NCBI GenBank assembly: GCA_963971535.1
Contig: OZ020598.1
Location: 85,959,622-86,023,621 of the forward strand
Reading direction: 5' to 3'
Origin: Notolepis coatsorum
Lineage: Eukaryota > Chordata > Actinopteri > Aulopiformes > Paralepididae
DNA: 64,000 bases
Part shown: positions 36,600 to 48,330 of the stretch, one piece after another
Layout of the letters: each line of letters opens with the position of its first letter
Position numbering within the stretch: the first letter of the stretch is position 1
Translations under genes and position numbers: made by a program
The notes under the pieces: model-generated
Databases searched by the model: none
Told to the model about the DNA's origin: nothing
Seen by the model: the letters and a program-made list of their open reading frames with translations, nothing else

Positions 36600-36653
36600 C
36601 ACCGGGTCATACAGATGCGGGCGGTCTGACTCTGAATGCCGTTTTGCCTCCAT
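36600..36653 (-). CDS. Unidentified reading frame, N-terminal part
   Basis: Eighteen codons, MEAKRHSESDRPHLYDPV, begin at the ATG at 36653-36651. They abut the right end of the pogo-type element. With a single TA the frame runs on into 31879 (Y-M-V-S-S). Upstream on the minus strand is a duplicated 37-bp segment containing GACGAGACTCTGCAGCTTGG. Confidence 0.4.
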
Positions 36654-36794
36654 TCTGTCTTGTCTTGTCTGTCGAGTGACAGACACGCAGTCCGGAGAAA
36701 CGTTAGTGAAAACCACGACGAGACTCTGCAGCTTGGTCAAAGCGTGAAAACCACGACGAGACTCTGCAGCTTGGTCAAAGCGTGACCACGTGGT

Positions 36795-37253
36795 CCGGCG
36801 GCCTGAATTCTTTCCCCAATACATTTCCAGTTCTGCGTTCGCCTTCTGCGCTCTGATTGGCCACTGATGTTTCTGGTCATGTGACATGTGCGCATAATCG
36901 TGTGACGGCAAGGTCTTTCGCCGGTTAAGCTTAGGCACTCTTTCGAAGTTGGTTAAGGTTAGAGTTTGTCTTAGAGCAGGGCGATAGAACACCAGCCCTG
37001 ATTCCAAACTCTAACCTTAACCAACTTCGAAAGAGTCGCCTAAGCTTAACCAGTGATAAACTAGGCGTTTGCAGGCTGTTAGACCCGGACATGGGCAAAG
37101 ACACAGCTCGTCACGCGATTGGGCGCACATGTCACATGACCAGAAACGTCAGTGGCCAATCAGATCGCACCAGAAACGTCCGTGGCCAATCAGATCGCAG
37201 AACGCGCACACGGAACTGGAAATGTATTGGGAAAAGAATAGACGCGGTCCGGC
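36795..37253. mobile_element. Foldback element, copy 2
   Basis: The arms CCCAATACATTTCCAGTTC and GAACTGGAAATGTATTGGG face each other. Inside them come GGTCATGTGACATGTGCGC and its complement, then the core hairpin AGCTTAGGCACTCTTTCGAA against TTCGAAAGAGTCGCCTAAGC. One arm has an extra duplicated CCAGAAACGTC(A/C)GTGGCCA. It is the same core family as copies 1 and 3. Confidence 0.72.
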
Positions 37254-37437
37254 GACGAGACCCTCCACCACACAGAAGCCGGGATGCTTCAACACACAGC
37301 CGATGAACAATTAAGAGGTCAAATCATGTTGGGGGTCGCGCAGGACATTAGGACCGCGACAAAGAAGAAAGATTTGGATTAAATTAAAGCATCACAGGAA
37401 TCATTGTAACCTGATGCACTGTCTGAAGATAAGATGG

Positions 37438-37555
37438 ATGGCATGGGATCAGAGGCTACACTTTTGGCGTAGGCTACTCGCCGATACCGATACCAGCATT
37501 TTAGGCAGTATCGGAGGCATTTCCAATACTGGTATCGGTATCGGAACAACTCTAT
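37438..37555. mobile_element. hAT-like MITE piece with GATACC inverted repeats
   Basis: CCGATACCGATACCAG (about 37480) and CTGGTATCGGTATCGG (about 37533) are exact complements around about 37 bp. The sequence continues as CCAAAAGTGTAGCC on the minus strand, as in common fish hAT relics. It forms the C-terminal codons of the TMEM30A-like frame. Confidence 0.6.
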
Positions 37556-38636
37556 TGCGGTTGCCGTATTTGTGGTGGATGATGAGCAGGATGATGCCCA
37601 GGAAGAAGCAGACGGAGCCCACGGTGATGTAGGCGATGCCCAGGAAGGAGTTCTTGCCGCCAATCCAGGAGATGGTGCTGAGGATCATGCGCTTCCTTCC
37701 CTTGAAGCTGAGCACGGGGTAATTGTAGGTGACCTCCAGGACGTATTTTCCGCTGGGCAGGGTGGGGGTCATGCTGGGCTTTTTCTGGATGATGCGGTAA
37801 AGCTTCCTGAAGGTGGGCAGCGCCGCCGTACGCATCCACACGATGAAGTCCTCGTTGATGAAGCCGTTGTTGTCGGCGTCCGCCGAGTCCAGCTCGTACG
37901 CTGTCTTCCTCCAGTTGACCGGCTTGGATGTTCCTTGGAAAGCTGCTGTGAGGTTGTTGTTGCTGCCGCCAGGGTTCCTGAACCTCACATGCTTGTCTGT
38001 CCACCAGGCGATGCCCTTCTTCACCAGAGGGATGGCGTTCCTGGAGCCGTTGGCATCGATGTAATAAAGCTCCAGAGTGTCATTGAAAAGACTGTTAGCG
38101 ATGGCGCCACATGGAGCAATAGGAACGTCTCCAGCAGTGGTGCGATATGGCTCACATTCCTTGCTTGGACTCTTTAAAGATGACTTGTCACCATTCAACT
38201 GGCTGTTGTCCATGGACTTCACATAGAGCCTGTGGTTCTGGTAGAAGTTGGTCAGGCCGTAGTACATGAAGACATTGCTCTCAAACGGCTGCTCCAATTT
38301 GAAGTCGACAGAACAGGTGCAGGGCCTCGTGCTGTTCCAGCTGTAGCTGTGAGAGCAGTTGAAGCACGGGCTCGACATGTCAACGCCAGTGTAATCAACT
38401 TCGAACTCTTTGATGTTTTCTGACGTCACGAACAGGCCGATTCCGATGGGGATGAAGATGAGGCCGATGAGGAAGAATGCGGGCATGGCGGTGCCCGCGG
38501 TAAGGGTGGGCTGCCAGGCGGGGAGTCTCTGCTGTTTGAACGCAGTGTTGTAGGGCTTCTTGCTCTTGACGACGGCTCCTCCTGGGCCGCCGTGCTGCCC
38601 GTCCTCCTCCTTCGCGTTGTAGCTCGACGCCATCAT
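37449..38636 (-). CDS. tmem30a: TMEM30A (CDC50A)-like protein, intronless, with altered C-terminus
   Basis: A 395-codon frame is uninterrupted. Residues 1-361 follow vertebrate TMEM30A, the beta subunit that carries P4-ATPase lipid flippases from the ER and helps them move phosphatidylserine across the bilayer. Visible features are a cytosolic N-terminus, transmembrane segment 1 (about 51-71, [20 protein letters not shown]), and an ectodomain with Cys 91, 94, 106, 108, 161 and 176. N-glycosylation sites are at N93, N101, N185, N196 and N228, and transmembrane segment 2 is at about 329-353. The family gene normally has several introns. None is present here, so this is probably a retrocopy. The last 34 residues (after HHKYGNRN) are read from a hAT-like repeat, replacing the normal short tail. 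The ORF is otherwise intact, so recent origin or selection is likely. Confidence 0.88.
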   Translation of the reverse strand: MMASSYNAKEEDGQHGGPGGAVVKSKKPYNTAFKQQRLPAWQPTLTAGTAMPAFFLIGLIFIPIGIGLFVTSENIKEFEVDYTGVDMSSPCFNCSHSYSWNSTRPCTCSVDFKLEQPFESNVFMYYGLTNFYQNHRLYVKSMDNSQLNGDKSSLKSPSKECEPYRTTAGDVPIAPCGAIANSLFNDTLELYYIDANGSRNAIPLVKKGIAWWTDKHVRFRNPGGSNNNLTAAFQGTSKPVNWRKTAYELDSADADNNGFINEDFIVWMRTAALPTFRKLYRIIQKKPSMTPTLPSGKYVLEVTYNYPVLSFKGRKRMILSTISWIGGKNSFLGIAYITVGSVCFFLGIILLIIHHKYGNRNRVVPIPIPVLEMPPILPKMLVSVSASSLRQKCSL

Positions 38637-38812
38637 AGCTGCGGTCTAATCCACTTCACAGTTTGTTGTCGAGACCGGCAGTCTTCACGTTAAAACAAAA
38701 AGTAAACGCTGTTCACGTTGTGTAACAAAACAAGCAGCTACGTCTAATAACTAACTGGTGTTCATCATACGTCGGTGGTCTAAGTTATCTTCTTTCCTGC
38801 GTATATATATAT

Positions 38813-38913
38813 ATATCACAAATGTTGTAGAATGTTCTATTATGACATCATACAACATTCTAGGACATTAGAACATTTGTGATATCACAGTATGATGTCA
38901 TAATAGAACATTC
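38813..38913. repeat. Interleaved inverted repeats upstream of the TMEM30A-like gene
   Basis: ATATCACAAATGTT (38815) pairs with AACATTTGTGATAT (38871), and GAATGTTCTATTATGACATC (38830) pairs with GATGTCATAATAGAACATTC (38894). The two pairs cross each other rather than nest, as if one arm of a palindrome had been rearranged. Confidence 0.8.
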
Positions 38914-39041
38914 TAGAACTTCTTCTTTTTCTTCTTCTTTATTTTTTCCGGCAGTGTAAACGCAACATGGCGTATTACTGCCCTCCTCAGTTCTATACTA
39001 CGCCCACAATTGAGAAAAACTTAAATACAAATACAAAAAAA

Positions 39042-39202
<161 letters not shown>

Positions 39203-39268
39203 ATAACATTATATCCTCTGGTACAACTCTGCCTCGTGCAGAAATGTCAGCACTGCCTCTGTGATCAG

Positions 39269-39362
39269 CTGGTGGTTCTCATTATTCAGGCCAAAGAAAG
39301 ACCCCAGAGAGAAAGAAGAAACTCTAAAATCTTTATTTGGCCTGAATAATGAGAACCACCAG
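39269..39362. repeat. Perfect 27-bp inverted repeat
   Basis: CTGGTGGTTCTCATTATTCA continuing to GGCCAAA is followed 40 bp later by its exact complement (39336-39362). It is probably a small MITE or a templated inversion. Confidence 0.85.
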
Positions 39363-39483
39363 TGGTCATTAAATCTGGCGGGCTGATATCTCAGCTAATA
39401 TAGGTGGAGGTCTTTGTAGTTCTGTTGAATGCTATCCCTTTGTAGAGTGTATATGTATATACAGTATATATATATAGATAAAT

Positions 39484-39666
39484 TGCTAATGTCGTCAGAG
39501 TCACTGAAGTCGCTCAGGGAGGCCAGGCTGCTCTTCAGAGTGCTTCCTGTTCCAGCTTCAGTCAGACCCGATTTCTGCCGGTTGCCGGTGGAGGATCCCC
39601 AGACGCTGGTGCTGGGGGAGTCTACGTGCTTCCTGAGGGGGCCCGGCCCACCCTCTCCGTCTCCTT
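39484..39666 (-). CDS. Possible host exon, serine-rich
   Basis: On the minus strand an open frame reads SVWGSSTGNRQKSGLTEAGT then LKSSLASLSDFSDSDDISNL, behind a possible acceptor (CAATCAAG|GAG at about 39667). The acidic serine-rich end looks like a protein C-terminus. I do not recognise it, and the frame could be chance. Confidence 0.25.
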
Positions 39667-39828
39667 GATTGCATACCACAACTGGAACTCACCTACCTCC
39701 ATCCTGACAGAAGACCTGACCATCATCAGAGTTCCATGGATGCAATCATGGAGATGCTCCAGGCACAAAAGCAGTGGCGTCGCGTGGGCAAAATAACAGG
39801 GGATGCCAAAAAAAATTATTACATACAA

Positions 39829-39855
39829 ATATTTTTATTATTATTTTTTTTTTTT
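39829..39855. repeat. L1 target-site duplication, left copy
   Basis: ATATTTTTATTATTATTTTT(T)n matches 55985-56016 apart from two ATT units. On the minus strand it is an A-rich sequence, as expected for L1 insertion. Confidence 0.65.
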
Positions 39856-40187
39856 ACTTTCTTTTATTTTGTATCATAATGAACATCACATTGCAATAAT
39901 CATACAGTATAATATACTTGATTCACATATTCAATGACATTTGTTACTCAGGCTCTTCCCTCTTATTCAATTTGTTTTCAAGGTATTCAGCGTAATCAAA
40001 ATAAGCTGTATAATCCGAGTACGCCTCTTAAACAACCCAGTGGGGAGGGATTTTTACAATATATATTTTTTTTAGGATTTTTTGTAGGATAAGAAACGAA
40101 AAAATAAATAGAAAAAAAAATTTAGCAAAAGAAAAAAAAAAGAACAACAAAAAAAGAAAAAAAGAGAGAGAGGGCGTCAGACTCATG

Positions 40188-43100
40188 CTAGTGTATCTCC
40201 AGGTACAAGGTTACAAGTGACCATCTCTGCATAAACATATCTTTTTTCAGTTGCAATTGTGCAGTCATTTCTTCCATTGTATACATCTGTCTCAGTCTCT
40301 TGGTCCATTGTTTGATTGTCGGTGGTTGATTTTGTAGCCATGCCATAGTTATCATTTTCCTTGCTATTAACAGTATCACTCTCAAGATGTATAACGTATC
40401 TCCATAGTATGTGCCTTTCGGTATACATCCCAAGATATAGTACGATGGATTCAGAGGTAAGTCAAGATCTAGAATGGTTTTAATCTCATTTTTGATATTC
40501 ACCCAAAATGTCTGCACCCTTGGACAGTCCCAGAAAATATGTGTATGATCTCCGATCAATCCACATCCTCTCCAACATAGTGGTGAGGACCCACCAGCAA
40601 ATCCGGAGAGAACTTGAGGAGTCCTAAAGTACCTGACCTTGACCTTCCAGTCAAACTCCTTCCACATTGGACTATTTGTGATTTTATGATTGCTTGAATG
40701 GCTGTCCTCCCATTCTTCATTTTCTATGATCACATTAGCTTCCAACTCCCATTTTTCTTTAATATAGGTGGTGTCTCCTGGATCGTCTAGTTGTAACATG
40801 TTGTAAATATTGGATATCTGCTTTCTTTCCATCAAGTTTTTTTCTATTGTGTTAATAAAGTACCGCTCCACATTTGTTGGTGGTCTCTTAATTGCTTCCC
40901 ACTCACTGTGAGTCATTACATAGTGTCTTATTTGAAAGTATCTAAACATGTCTTTCGAAGGTAGATCAAAACATTGCTGTAGCTGTGCAAACGATTTAAA
41001 ACAGTCTCCTTCCATTAATTGATTGATAGTAACCAGGCCCAAATCCGCCCATTTTTTAAAACCCCCATCCTCCATAGCTGGCCGGAATTCTGTATTGTCT
41101 GCTATTGGCATGGCCCTAGATATTGATCGTGGACCTCCCCCCTTTTTCCTTACACTTTCCCATACCTTTAATGTATTTGTAATCCATTTGTTACCAATCT
41201 TAATTTTTTTCCAGTATGCTTTCCCCAGGAATATTATGGATCTGAGAGGGGTCTTTGGAATTGAGTTTTGCTCAATCTGTACCCATCCTGAATCTAGGTC
41301 CTTTTGTATCCAATGCACAAGTATGCGTAATTGAGCTGCCCAGTAGTAGTTTCTTAGGTTTGGTAGACCAAGACCACCCTTGTTCTTTGGCAAACATAGT
41401 GTTTTAAGCCTTACTCCAGGTTTTTTCCTCTGCCAGATAAATTTGGATAGGAGTTTATCTAACATTTTAAAGGTAGTGGCAGGTATTGGTATAGGTAGAG
41501 ACTGGAAGAGAAAAATAAGTCTAGGTAGCACATTCATTCGAATTGATTCTATTCTTCCCACTAGGGAGAGAGGTAAAATGTCCCATCTGGCCATGTCTGA
41601 TTTGATTTGTACAATCAACTTTTCGTAGTTTGCTTGATATAACTGATTGCTGCTGGGAGTCAAAATGATTCCTAAATACCTGAATCCGTCTCTAGCCCAA
41701 TGGAAGGGTGCTATACTATTCAGATGTGTTGGCCATGTTCCCACTATCATCATGGCTTCTTTGGTCTCATTTATCTTATAACCCGACAGTTCGCCGTAAT
41801 TTCTTAAATCCATCATTATGTTTGGAATTGATTCTACAGGGTTTTTGATATAAAGTAAAATGTCATCAGCAAATAGCGAGATCTTGTGTGTAATGCCTTT
41901 TTGGTCATCTATTCCCTGTATCTGAGGGTTTGATCTAATCATCTCCGCTAGTGGCTCTATGCCAATCGCGAATAGTAATGGAGACAAAACGTCTCCTTGG
42001 CGTGTCCCTCTCTGTATCTCAAAGAAGTGAGAGCAGTGACCATTCACCCTTACTCTAGACTTAGCATTTTTATATAAACATTTTATCCAATCTATAAATG
42101 TGTTATTGAATCCCATACCTTTCAATGTTAGTTCAAGGTACAGCCAATCAACTCTATCAAATGCCTTCTCGGCATTGATGGTTCTTTTCGAGATCCAGCC
42201 ACTGTTTGCAGATTTAAAGTTCTTCTGATGTTGTTAGCACCCTGTCGACCAGTGATAAAGCCAGTCTGGTCTGGGTGTATCAGTTTTATTATATGTTTCT
42301 GTATTCTTTTTTTAAGTATAGATGTCAATATCTTGAAATCGTTGCAAAGGAGACTTATGGACCTATAGGAACTACATCTTGTGGGGTCTTTACCTTCTTT
42401 ATGTATTACCGAGACAATAGCTTCTGACCAGCTTCCTGGTGGATCTCTCTCAGATAGGGCATAGTTATAAACTACACTTAATACTGGTGTTAATTGTTCA
42501 GTGAAATGTTTATAAAATTCATTTGAAAACCCATCTGTACCTGGTGATTTATTGTTCTTAAGCATCTGAATAGTTTCCCCTATCTCCTTCTCCGTAATAG
42601 GGGAGGTTAGCTCATCCGCCTCATCTGGGGATAGTTTAGAAAGTTTAAGGTTATCTAAGAAGTTGTTGATTTTTTCTTTCTTGTTTTCCAATTGCTGTGC
42701 TTTGTAGAGGTCGGTATAGTAATCTGCAAATGCATTAGCAATTTCTTGCGTTTGCATTACTTCCATGTGTGTGCTGGGGTGTTTAATCTTTGGAACTATC
42801 CGACTTGACTGTATTTTGTGGAGCTGGAATGACAGTAGCTTGCTTGCCCTATTTCCCATCTCATAGTAATTCCTACCAGCAAATCTAAGGGCTCCTTCCG
42901 CTTTGTATGTCAACAGGTCATCTAGTTTTTGTTTGCAGGTTAGTAGAGCTTTTAAATCTTCCTCATCTCTGTTCAGTTTATGTTTCCTTTCTAGTATTTT
43001 TAACTCATTTTCTAGGTTCTGCTGTTTTTCATTTCGCTGTTTCTTTAGTGCACTTGAAATTGAGATAATTTTACCTCTCATTACAGCCTTTGCCGCGTCC

Positions 43101-43957
43101 CATAAAATTGATGGTGAGACATCCCCCTTATTGTTGAGATCAAAATAACTCTTCAGTTCTTCACTTATCCTCTCCCGTGTGTGAGAGTCAGACAGCATGG
43201 ATACATTGAGCCTCCAATATTTAAAGATTTAATTGGTACTGAGGTTAAGTTGAAGAGTTAGAGGTCCATGATCTGAGATGGTCGCTGGTTCAATGATACA
43301 TGATTCAACTTTGTCAATATCTTGCTTGGAAATACAGAAGTAATCTATCCGAGAGTAGCTACCATGGACCCCAGACCTAAAGGTAAAGTCTTTCTGCCTA
43401 GGATGGTGGAAACGCCATGCATCTATAAGTCCAAATTCTTTTATCATTGCATTCAGTGATCTAGATTTTTTTGAAATGGGTCCACAATCTACAGGCAGTT
43501 TGTCTACTTTTGGATTTAGTACACAGTTGAAATCACCAGCCATAAGGATAATTCCTTTGGCGTTACCAGCCAAAAGTGAGGCTATACCTTTAAAGAAATT
43601 GGGGCAGTCTTCATTTGGTGCATATATATTTAGAAAGGTTATGATTGATCCTCCTATTGACCCCAGGACCATAACATATCTGCCCTGGTCATCTGCAATT
43701 TCCTTTTCTTTGGTGAAGTATACTGATTTGTTAAATAGAATAGCCACTCCTCTCTTTTTCCCTGTTTGACAGGACGCACTATACACCTGGCCCACCCATT
43801 CTCTCTTCAGTTTCTGGTGTTCGTTCATTGATAAGTGCGTTTCTTGAATGAATGCTATAGAGCACTGCATTTTCTTAAGTTGTCCAAAACGTTTTTTCCT
43901 CTTTATTGGGTTGTTAAGACCATTTATATTGTAACTAATACATTTAAGGCTTGTCAT
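40188..43957 (-). pseudogene. L1 ORF2 (endonuclease-reverse transcriptase)
   Basis: The endonuclease domain comes first: MTSLKCISYNINGLNNPIKR, FIQETHLS, IYAPNEDCPNF, MAGDFNCVL and SDHGPLTLQL, all conserved in the APE-type family. The reverse transcriptase follows: NNKSPGTDGFSNEFYKHF, IHPDQTGFITGRQGANNIRR, GTRQGDVLSPLLFAI and LFADDILLYI (catalytic FADD). The C-terminal region has CWRGCGLIGDHTHIFWDCP (cysteine-histidine motif). An in-frame TAA at 43229-43231 stands between N of LNLSTN and IFKYWRLN. A one-base shift occurs near 42185-42200, after which EKAFDRVDWLYLELTL is read in the next frame. The total of about 1256 codons is normal for L1 ORF2. Confidence 0.92.
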
Positions 43958-44660
43958 AATGTCATTGTATTTCGTATGTACAACATAGATCTATCTTCCA
44001 TAGTATATGAGCTTGAGGCATTTGTCAAAGAGTATACAACATAAAAAACAAAACAAAATGGTCCCCTATTCACTTGTAAGGGAAAACCTAGGGCTTCCAA
44101 TTTTCCAGTAAGCTGTCTTACATAAATCACAAATGAAATAATCTCCCGATGATCTAGAGAGGTGTAGCTTTCTCTCTCAGGGAGCATATTGCACTAAGTG
44201 CAGAGAAGTTAACCACGAACGTATAGGGTTAACCTTTGCCTGATAACACAGGCTAAGTGTGATCCGTCTATGGCTCAGTCTCTGGCCTCAGAACCACATA
44301 TAAATTAAAGTAGATTTGATATATTTAAATTTTCCCAACAGGTAATTAAAGGGGCTATGCATTATAAATGTCATTTTTCAGTCTCTAGCATTGTATTATA
44401 GTAATAGGAGTTCGTATCAATGTGTTTTTGGGCCTAAATACTATATTGACGAATTCCTCAGCTACAGCCCATCCCCTGTTTGCCTCTAGTAAATCAGGTC
44501 ATGTTGATTTGACGACCTGGTGCACGTCACAGGGCGCTGTTTATAGCGCAAGGTGATGTGATTGGCTGTGTGGTTTTACCTAATGCCCGCCTCCATTCTT
44601 GGTACCTGGAGCCGATACAACCTGGAAACAGAAATTGCCGTCACTCGCCTCAATTTCACG

Positions 44661-44942
44661 ATGAGCAGCAAACCCCGCAGAACATGTAATGTTCCTGGTT
44701 GTAGAGCTACCGAAAAGTCTTTGCACAGTTTCCCCGTTGATGCCGAACTTCGCCAACAATGGAACAAGTTCCTTTTTGGTGACCCTCCAAGTTCCGTCGC
44801 AACGTCTAATACTCGGGTTTGTACTGCACATTTCTCCGCCGACGACGTCACCAATCAAGGTATTTTTGATGCTGGAGTGGTCTCCATGCTGGTTCTAACC
44901 AAAAGAGCTGTGCCTTCAATACGCGACCCGACACAAGAAATA
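44661..44942 (+). CDS. THAP-domain protein, exon 1
   Basis: The ATG at 44661 gives MSSKPRRTCNVPGCRATEKS. The C2CH zinc module follows: CNVPGC, then FPVDAELRQQWNKFL and VCTAHFSADDVTNQG, ending VLTKRAVPSI. All THAP landmarks are present: the C-x4-C pair, the tryptophan, the C-x2-H pair and the closing P. The donor ATA|GTAAGTAG follows 44942, phase 0. THAP domains bind short DNA sites in transposases and in host regulators. It lies 315 bp from the left end of the TTAA element and probably forms the N-terminus of that element's transposase. Confidence 0.82.
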
Positions 44943-45158
44943 GTAAGTAGATATGTCGTGTGAGATATGTTATCATAAATACCATCTAACGTTATAGTAA
45001 CTGCTGCTCTTTATAAAGTAACGTTATAGAAAACTATTGAAGCAAGCTAGTCATAACTTCTAAATAAAAGAACACAACTAGTGAGAGGTAAACAAGGTAA
45101 CGTTATATTTAGTGGCTTGTATTATATTGTAATTGATTTACGATTTGGTAACTCTTAG

Positions 45159-45297
45159 GCCACCACAAGTTCCAGCGGCAATGTACGCCTTTCTCCTGCT
45201 TCAAGGGACTTCAGTTGCCAGACAGACAACCCAAAGATTCGTTCTGTTGGTACACAGCTTTCTATGAAAACACTTCGTTCGCATGTCAAGAGTCAAG
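45159..45297 (+). CDS. THAP-domain protein, exon 2
   Basis: The acceptor ACTCTTAG precedes 45159, and the donor CAAG|GTAGGTTT follows 45297. The exon encodes ATTSSSGNVRLSPASRDFSC and SVGTQLSMKTLRSHVKSQG, continuing exon 1 in phase 0 and ending in phase 1. This polar linker with TQLS/TLRSHVKS has no named domain. Further exons should follow but were not recognised before the unrelated frame at 46.4 kb. Confidence 0.65.
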
Positions 45298-45299
45298 GT

Positions 45300-46427
45300 A
45301 GGTTTGTAACTCAGTGTGATGTAATGTAATAATGTGTAATAATGTGACCCAGAATTGTTTAGATTGGCCCCCTTCACCCACCGCTTTCACCCAAAGCTGT
45401 AAAGGAATGTGGATTGTTTGTATAGTGTCTCCCCCCCCCCACCTCCAATGTAAATTACCCAGTATGGTTGTCAATATACAGTATATATGGGTGATTATTT
45501 GATTTTGGGCATTTTCATGTCCCTGGGATATATTTGAAAGAAAAAGAAATATTTCCAGATTCTTTATGCTATCATTGATTAGTATAATTAATTACTTACC
45601 TAGACTTAATTATTCAATTTAAAACATAAATTGTTTATCTTATTTTTTGTTGTTTAATGTTGGAATTTGACCATTTTCACATTGTCCCAATCCAGAGTTT
45701 TAACGTTTGGTCAAGTATTTCTCTAGAAAAAACTATTAAAAAACAATACTTTTAGGTATATATTACTATAACTAATTTTGAATCAATGATTCTCTGCCAA
45801 ATATTTAACTTAAGTACAATATGTGAAAAAAAAAATATCAAAATAGGTTTGTCCCTTAATATCTGTGTCATTACCATCACGTTGAACTATTTGCAATACA
45901 ATGAAGTGTTGGCTACGCCCCTTGCTTTGGTACCCATTACAACCTGTAGTGACAGTGGAGCACATGGCTGTCAGAGTGGAAGACTTACATTTTGATCACC
46001 AGGAATGTAAGATATTTTCACATTTACTTACTCATACTACAGAATATGTTTATTGTGTGTCATTACCAAACACACTATAATTTGATAATGCTTTTGAATC
46101 TTAGTCAAACTTCTTCATATTTGTAGGTACATTGAGTACATTGCTAGCTAGCTAAGAATTGAATATAAGCAAGTTTGATGTTATGCTAGCTGTTAGCTTA
46201 AAAGTAAGAAAATGTCATTACCATCACGGTCATTACCGCCACACAATGAAGTGTGACAACGTGTGGTGGTAATGACAAAGATATCTGTTTATAGCTTTTT
46301 TTTTTGGATAACATTACTTGTATGTATATGTATATGTAAATATATGTTGTGTCTCATTTATAACTGATATTTATTGTTATTTATTTATTTATTGGTTTTT
46401 GTATTTGTTTATGCTAGTGTCTTCACC
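45300..46427. other. No gene; GTCATTACCATCACG repeats
   Basis: AT-rich sequence with three occurrences of a GTCATTACC(A/G)(T/C)CAC-type motif (about 45868, 46214 and 46228) and an inverted GTGGTGGTAATGACA at about 46263. These may be the terminal repeats of the element that carries the next pseudogene. Confidence 0.4.
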
Positions 46428-47385
46428 ATGGCACCTAAATCAACAGGCCAAAGGTCAAAATCATACAGAGACAGACTTAAAGATGATCCAGAACAATATC
46501 AAAGATACTTTCAAAAAGAAAAAGAGCGGTATAAAAAGAGAAAAGAGACGGGTAAGCTGCAATGCATATCTCAGCTGCCCAAATGCACACAAAGATATAA
46601 AAGGCATCAATGGCGAATCAATCAAAGAAACAAAAGAACAAACGATAAGCAAATATGAAATATGGATGACTACCTAACAGTGAATAGGCCACCAGTGTCA
46701 CCAACACAACAACCTGAGCAACACAATGCTGTCCCTGTCCCTATTGCCAGATGTGAAAGTCCCAATCAGCCTACACCACAAGAAACCCCACAACAAAGAG
46801 GACGAAAAAAGGTGAACAGAAACAGAAGTAAAGTCTACAGAGATCTGTGTGAAGCCAACCTGATGTTGGAGAGAGCAAAACGAAATATGGAGAAATATAA
46901 AAAACGATATGAAAGACTGTCAAATAAGCTCAAACCACAAGAATCGCCACGATCAAAATCAAAACAACAAATGAAGTCAAAGAAATGTGATCTCAGGAAG
47001 ACACTATATTGTTCCACAATACTCTAGTGTCAGAGCTGAGAGACACCAACACTAAAGAGAAGCAAGTAATTTCAAAGATTCTAAGGGGGGGAATTCTGAA
47101 AAAGTACAAGTTGGTGTATCTGGCTCAAAAGGAACTTGGATTCTCTGCAAAGATGATGCGGAAATACAGAAGAGGAACTGGACTTCAGAAGAAACATGCA
47201 AATGCATTGCCTCTCTCTACCAGGACAAAAGTCAAAGAGTTTCTGGAACGTGATGATAACTCACGGGCAACAACAGGGAAGAGAGACACATTGACGCAGA
47301 AGAAAGTGAAAATGCAAAAGCGCTTTCTGAATGAAACGTACAGTCTTTGGCGGAAATTCAAGAATGAACATCCACAGCTCAAGCT
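46428..47385 (+). pseudogene. Transposon-derived basic protein, N-terminal part
   Basis: It begins MAPKSTGQRSKSYRDRLKDD, then YFQKEKERYKKRKETGKLQC, a basic coiled-coil start seen in multicopy fish proteins. After an in-frame TGA (46656-46658) the frame continues TVNRPPVSPTQQPEQHNAVP and RGRKKVNRNRSKVYRDLCEA. A shift near 47000-47025 leads to LVSELRDTNTKEKQVISKIL and ELGFSAKMMRKYRRGTGLQK. The similarity ends at about 47385. There are two defects and a missing C-terminal half. I cannot name the superfamily. It may be the N-terminal partner type of 28260-28816. Confidence 0.5.
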
Positions 47386-47736
47386 CATTATTTACTTATT
47401 GATTCCGCTTTCTGGTATCCGGCCAAAATCTGCCTTGTAGATATTAGTTGCCATTTGGATGGTATAGGGGTTGAAGCACACTGGATCCAATCCCGGATGA
47501 TCAACCATGCACAGTAGTCCAGTTGGTTCCTGGTTAATTCGACGTCTGACCTATATATATAGAAAATTAAATCGTTAGCCATATGCATGGTTTTCAGTGC
47601 TACCAAGATGCAAGTTTGTGTTACTACTTTACCTGTGGAACTTCCATGCAGCATACATTCTCAGTCTCTGTTGGCATCCGTTCACAATTTCCGCACGTGC
47701 ACCTAGTAGATTTGAGGGTGAATGAAATTATCAATC
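47386..47736 (-). other. Unassigned repeat sequence
   Basis: On the minus strand a frame reads NQLDYCAWLIIRDWIQCAST. It abuts the pseudogene end and probably comes from another repeat. No family was recognised. Confidence 0.3.
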
Positions 47737-48046
47737 AATGGAGGCCAGAGAAAGACTTTCGTCTTGTTTACATCAGGGTCCCCCAATTTCAATCGTCATG
47801 GTAACATATAGATAGACAGTACTGCTACATCTCTATATTTATGACATACTATATTTCTATTGCTACAGTATTGCTCAATACCAACAACTGTTATGATGGA
47901 GGCCAGAGAAAGACTTTCGTCTTGTTTACATCAGGGTCCCCCAATTTCAATCGTCATGGTAACATATAGATAGACAGTACTGCTACATCTCTATATTTAT
48001 GACATACTATATTTCTATTGCTACAGTATTGCTCAATACCAACAAC
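47737..48046 (-). repeat. 158-bp repeat, two tandem units
   Basis: The unit carries GGAGGCCAGAGAAAGACTTT and TGTTTACATCAGGGTCCCCC. The second unit stops at CCAACAAC (48046), where the 5.4-kb element begins. The array resumes at 53456. Confidence 0.82.
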
Positions 48047-48050
48047 GTTA

Positions 48051-48330
48051 GGTTATGACTATAACCAAGTTCTGTTAGTATAGCGACGCTCGGCATCGCT
48101 CTCTGCACTATCTCGCATACGTGCACGCGCACTGAATAAAGACCACAATGTACCTTTAATCCCAATATTCGTCTGACCACACCCCTATCAGCTTACCCAT
48201 ATAAGCAGGGGTGGGGCCACCCACTCTCCTCCTTCCCAAGCTTTCGCCACAAGGCGAGGTCAAAGGCTGCAGCGGCGTCGGATGCCGAGCGTCGCTATAC
48301 TAACAGAACTTGGTTATAGTCATAACCTAA
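48051..48330. repeat. Left-end hairpin of the 5S-bearing element
   Basis: GGTTATGACTATAACCAAGT, continuing through TCTGTTAGTATAGCGACGCT, is faced by its near-exact complement at 48282-48328. The arms are about 48 bp, with a loop of about 180 bp that contains the sequence shared with the right end of the element. Confidence 0.85.

Noticed and set aside
37552-38177. Frames of 150-201 codons on both strands over the TMEM30A-like gene
   Set aside because: They are shadow frames of a GC-rich coding sequence.
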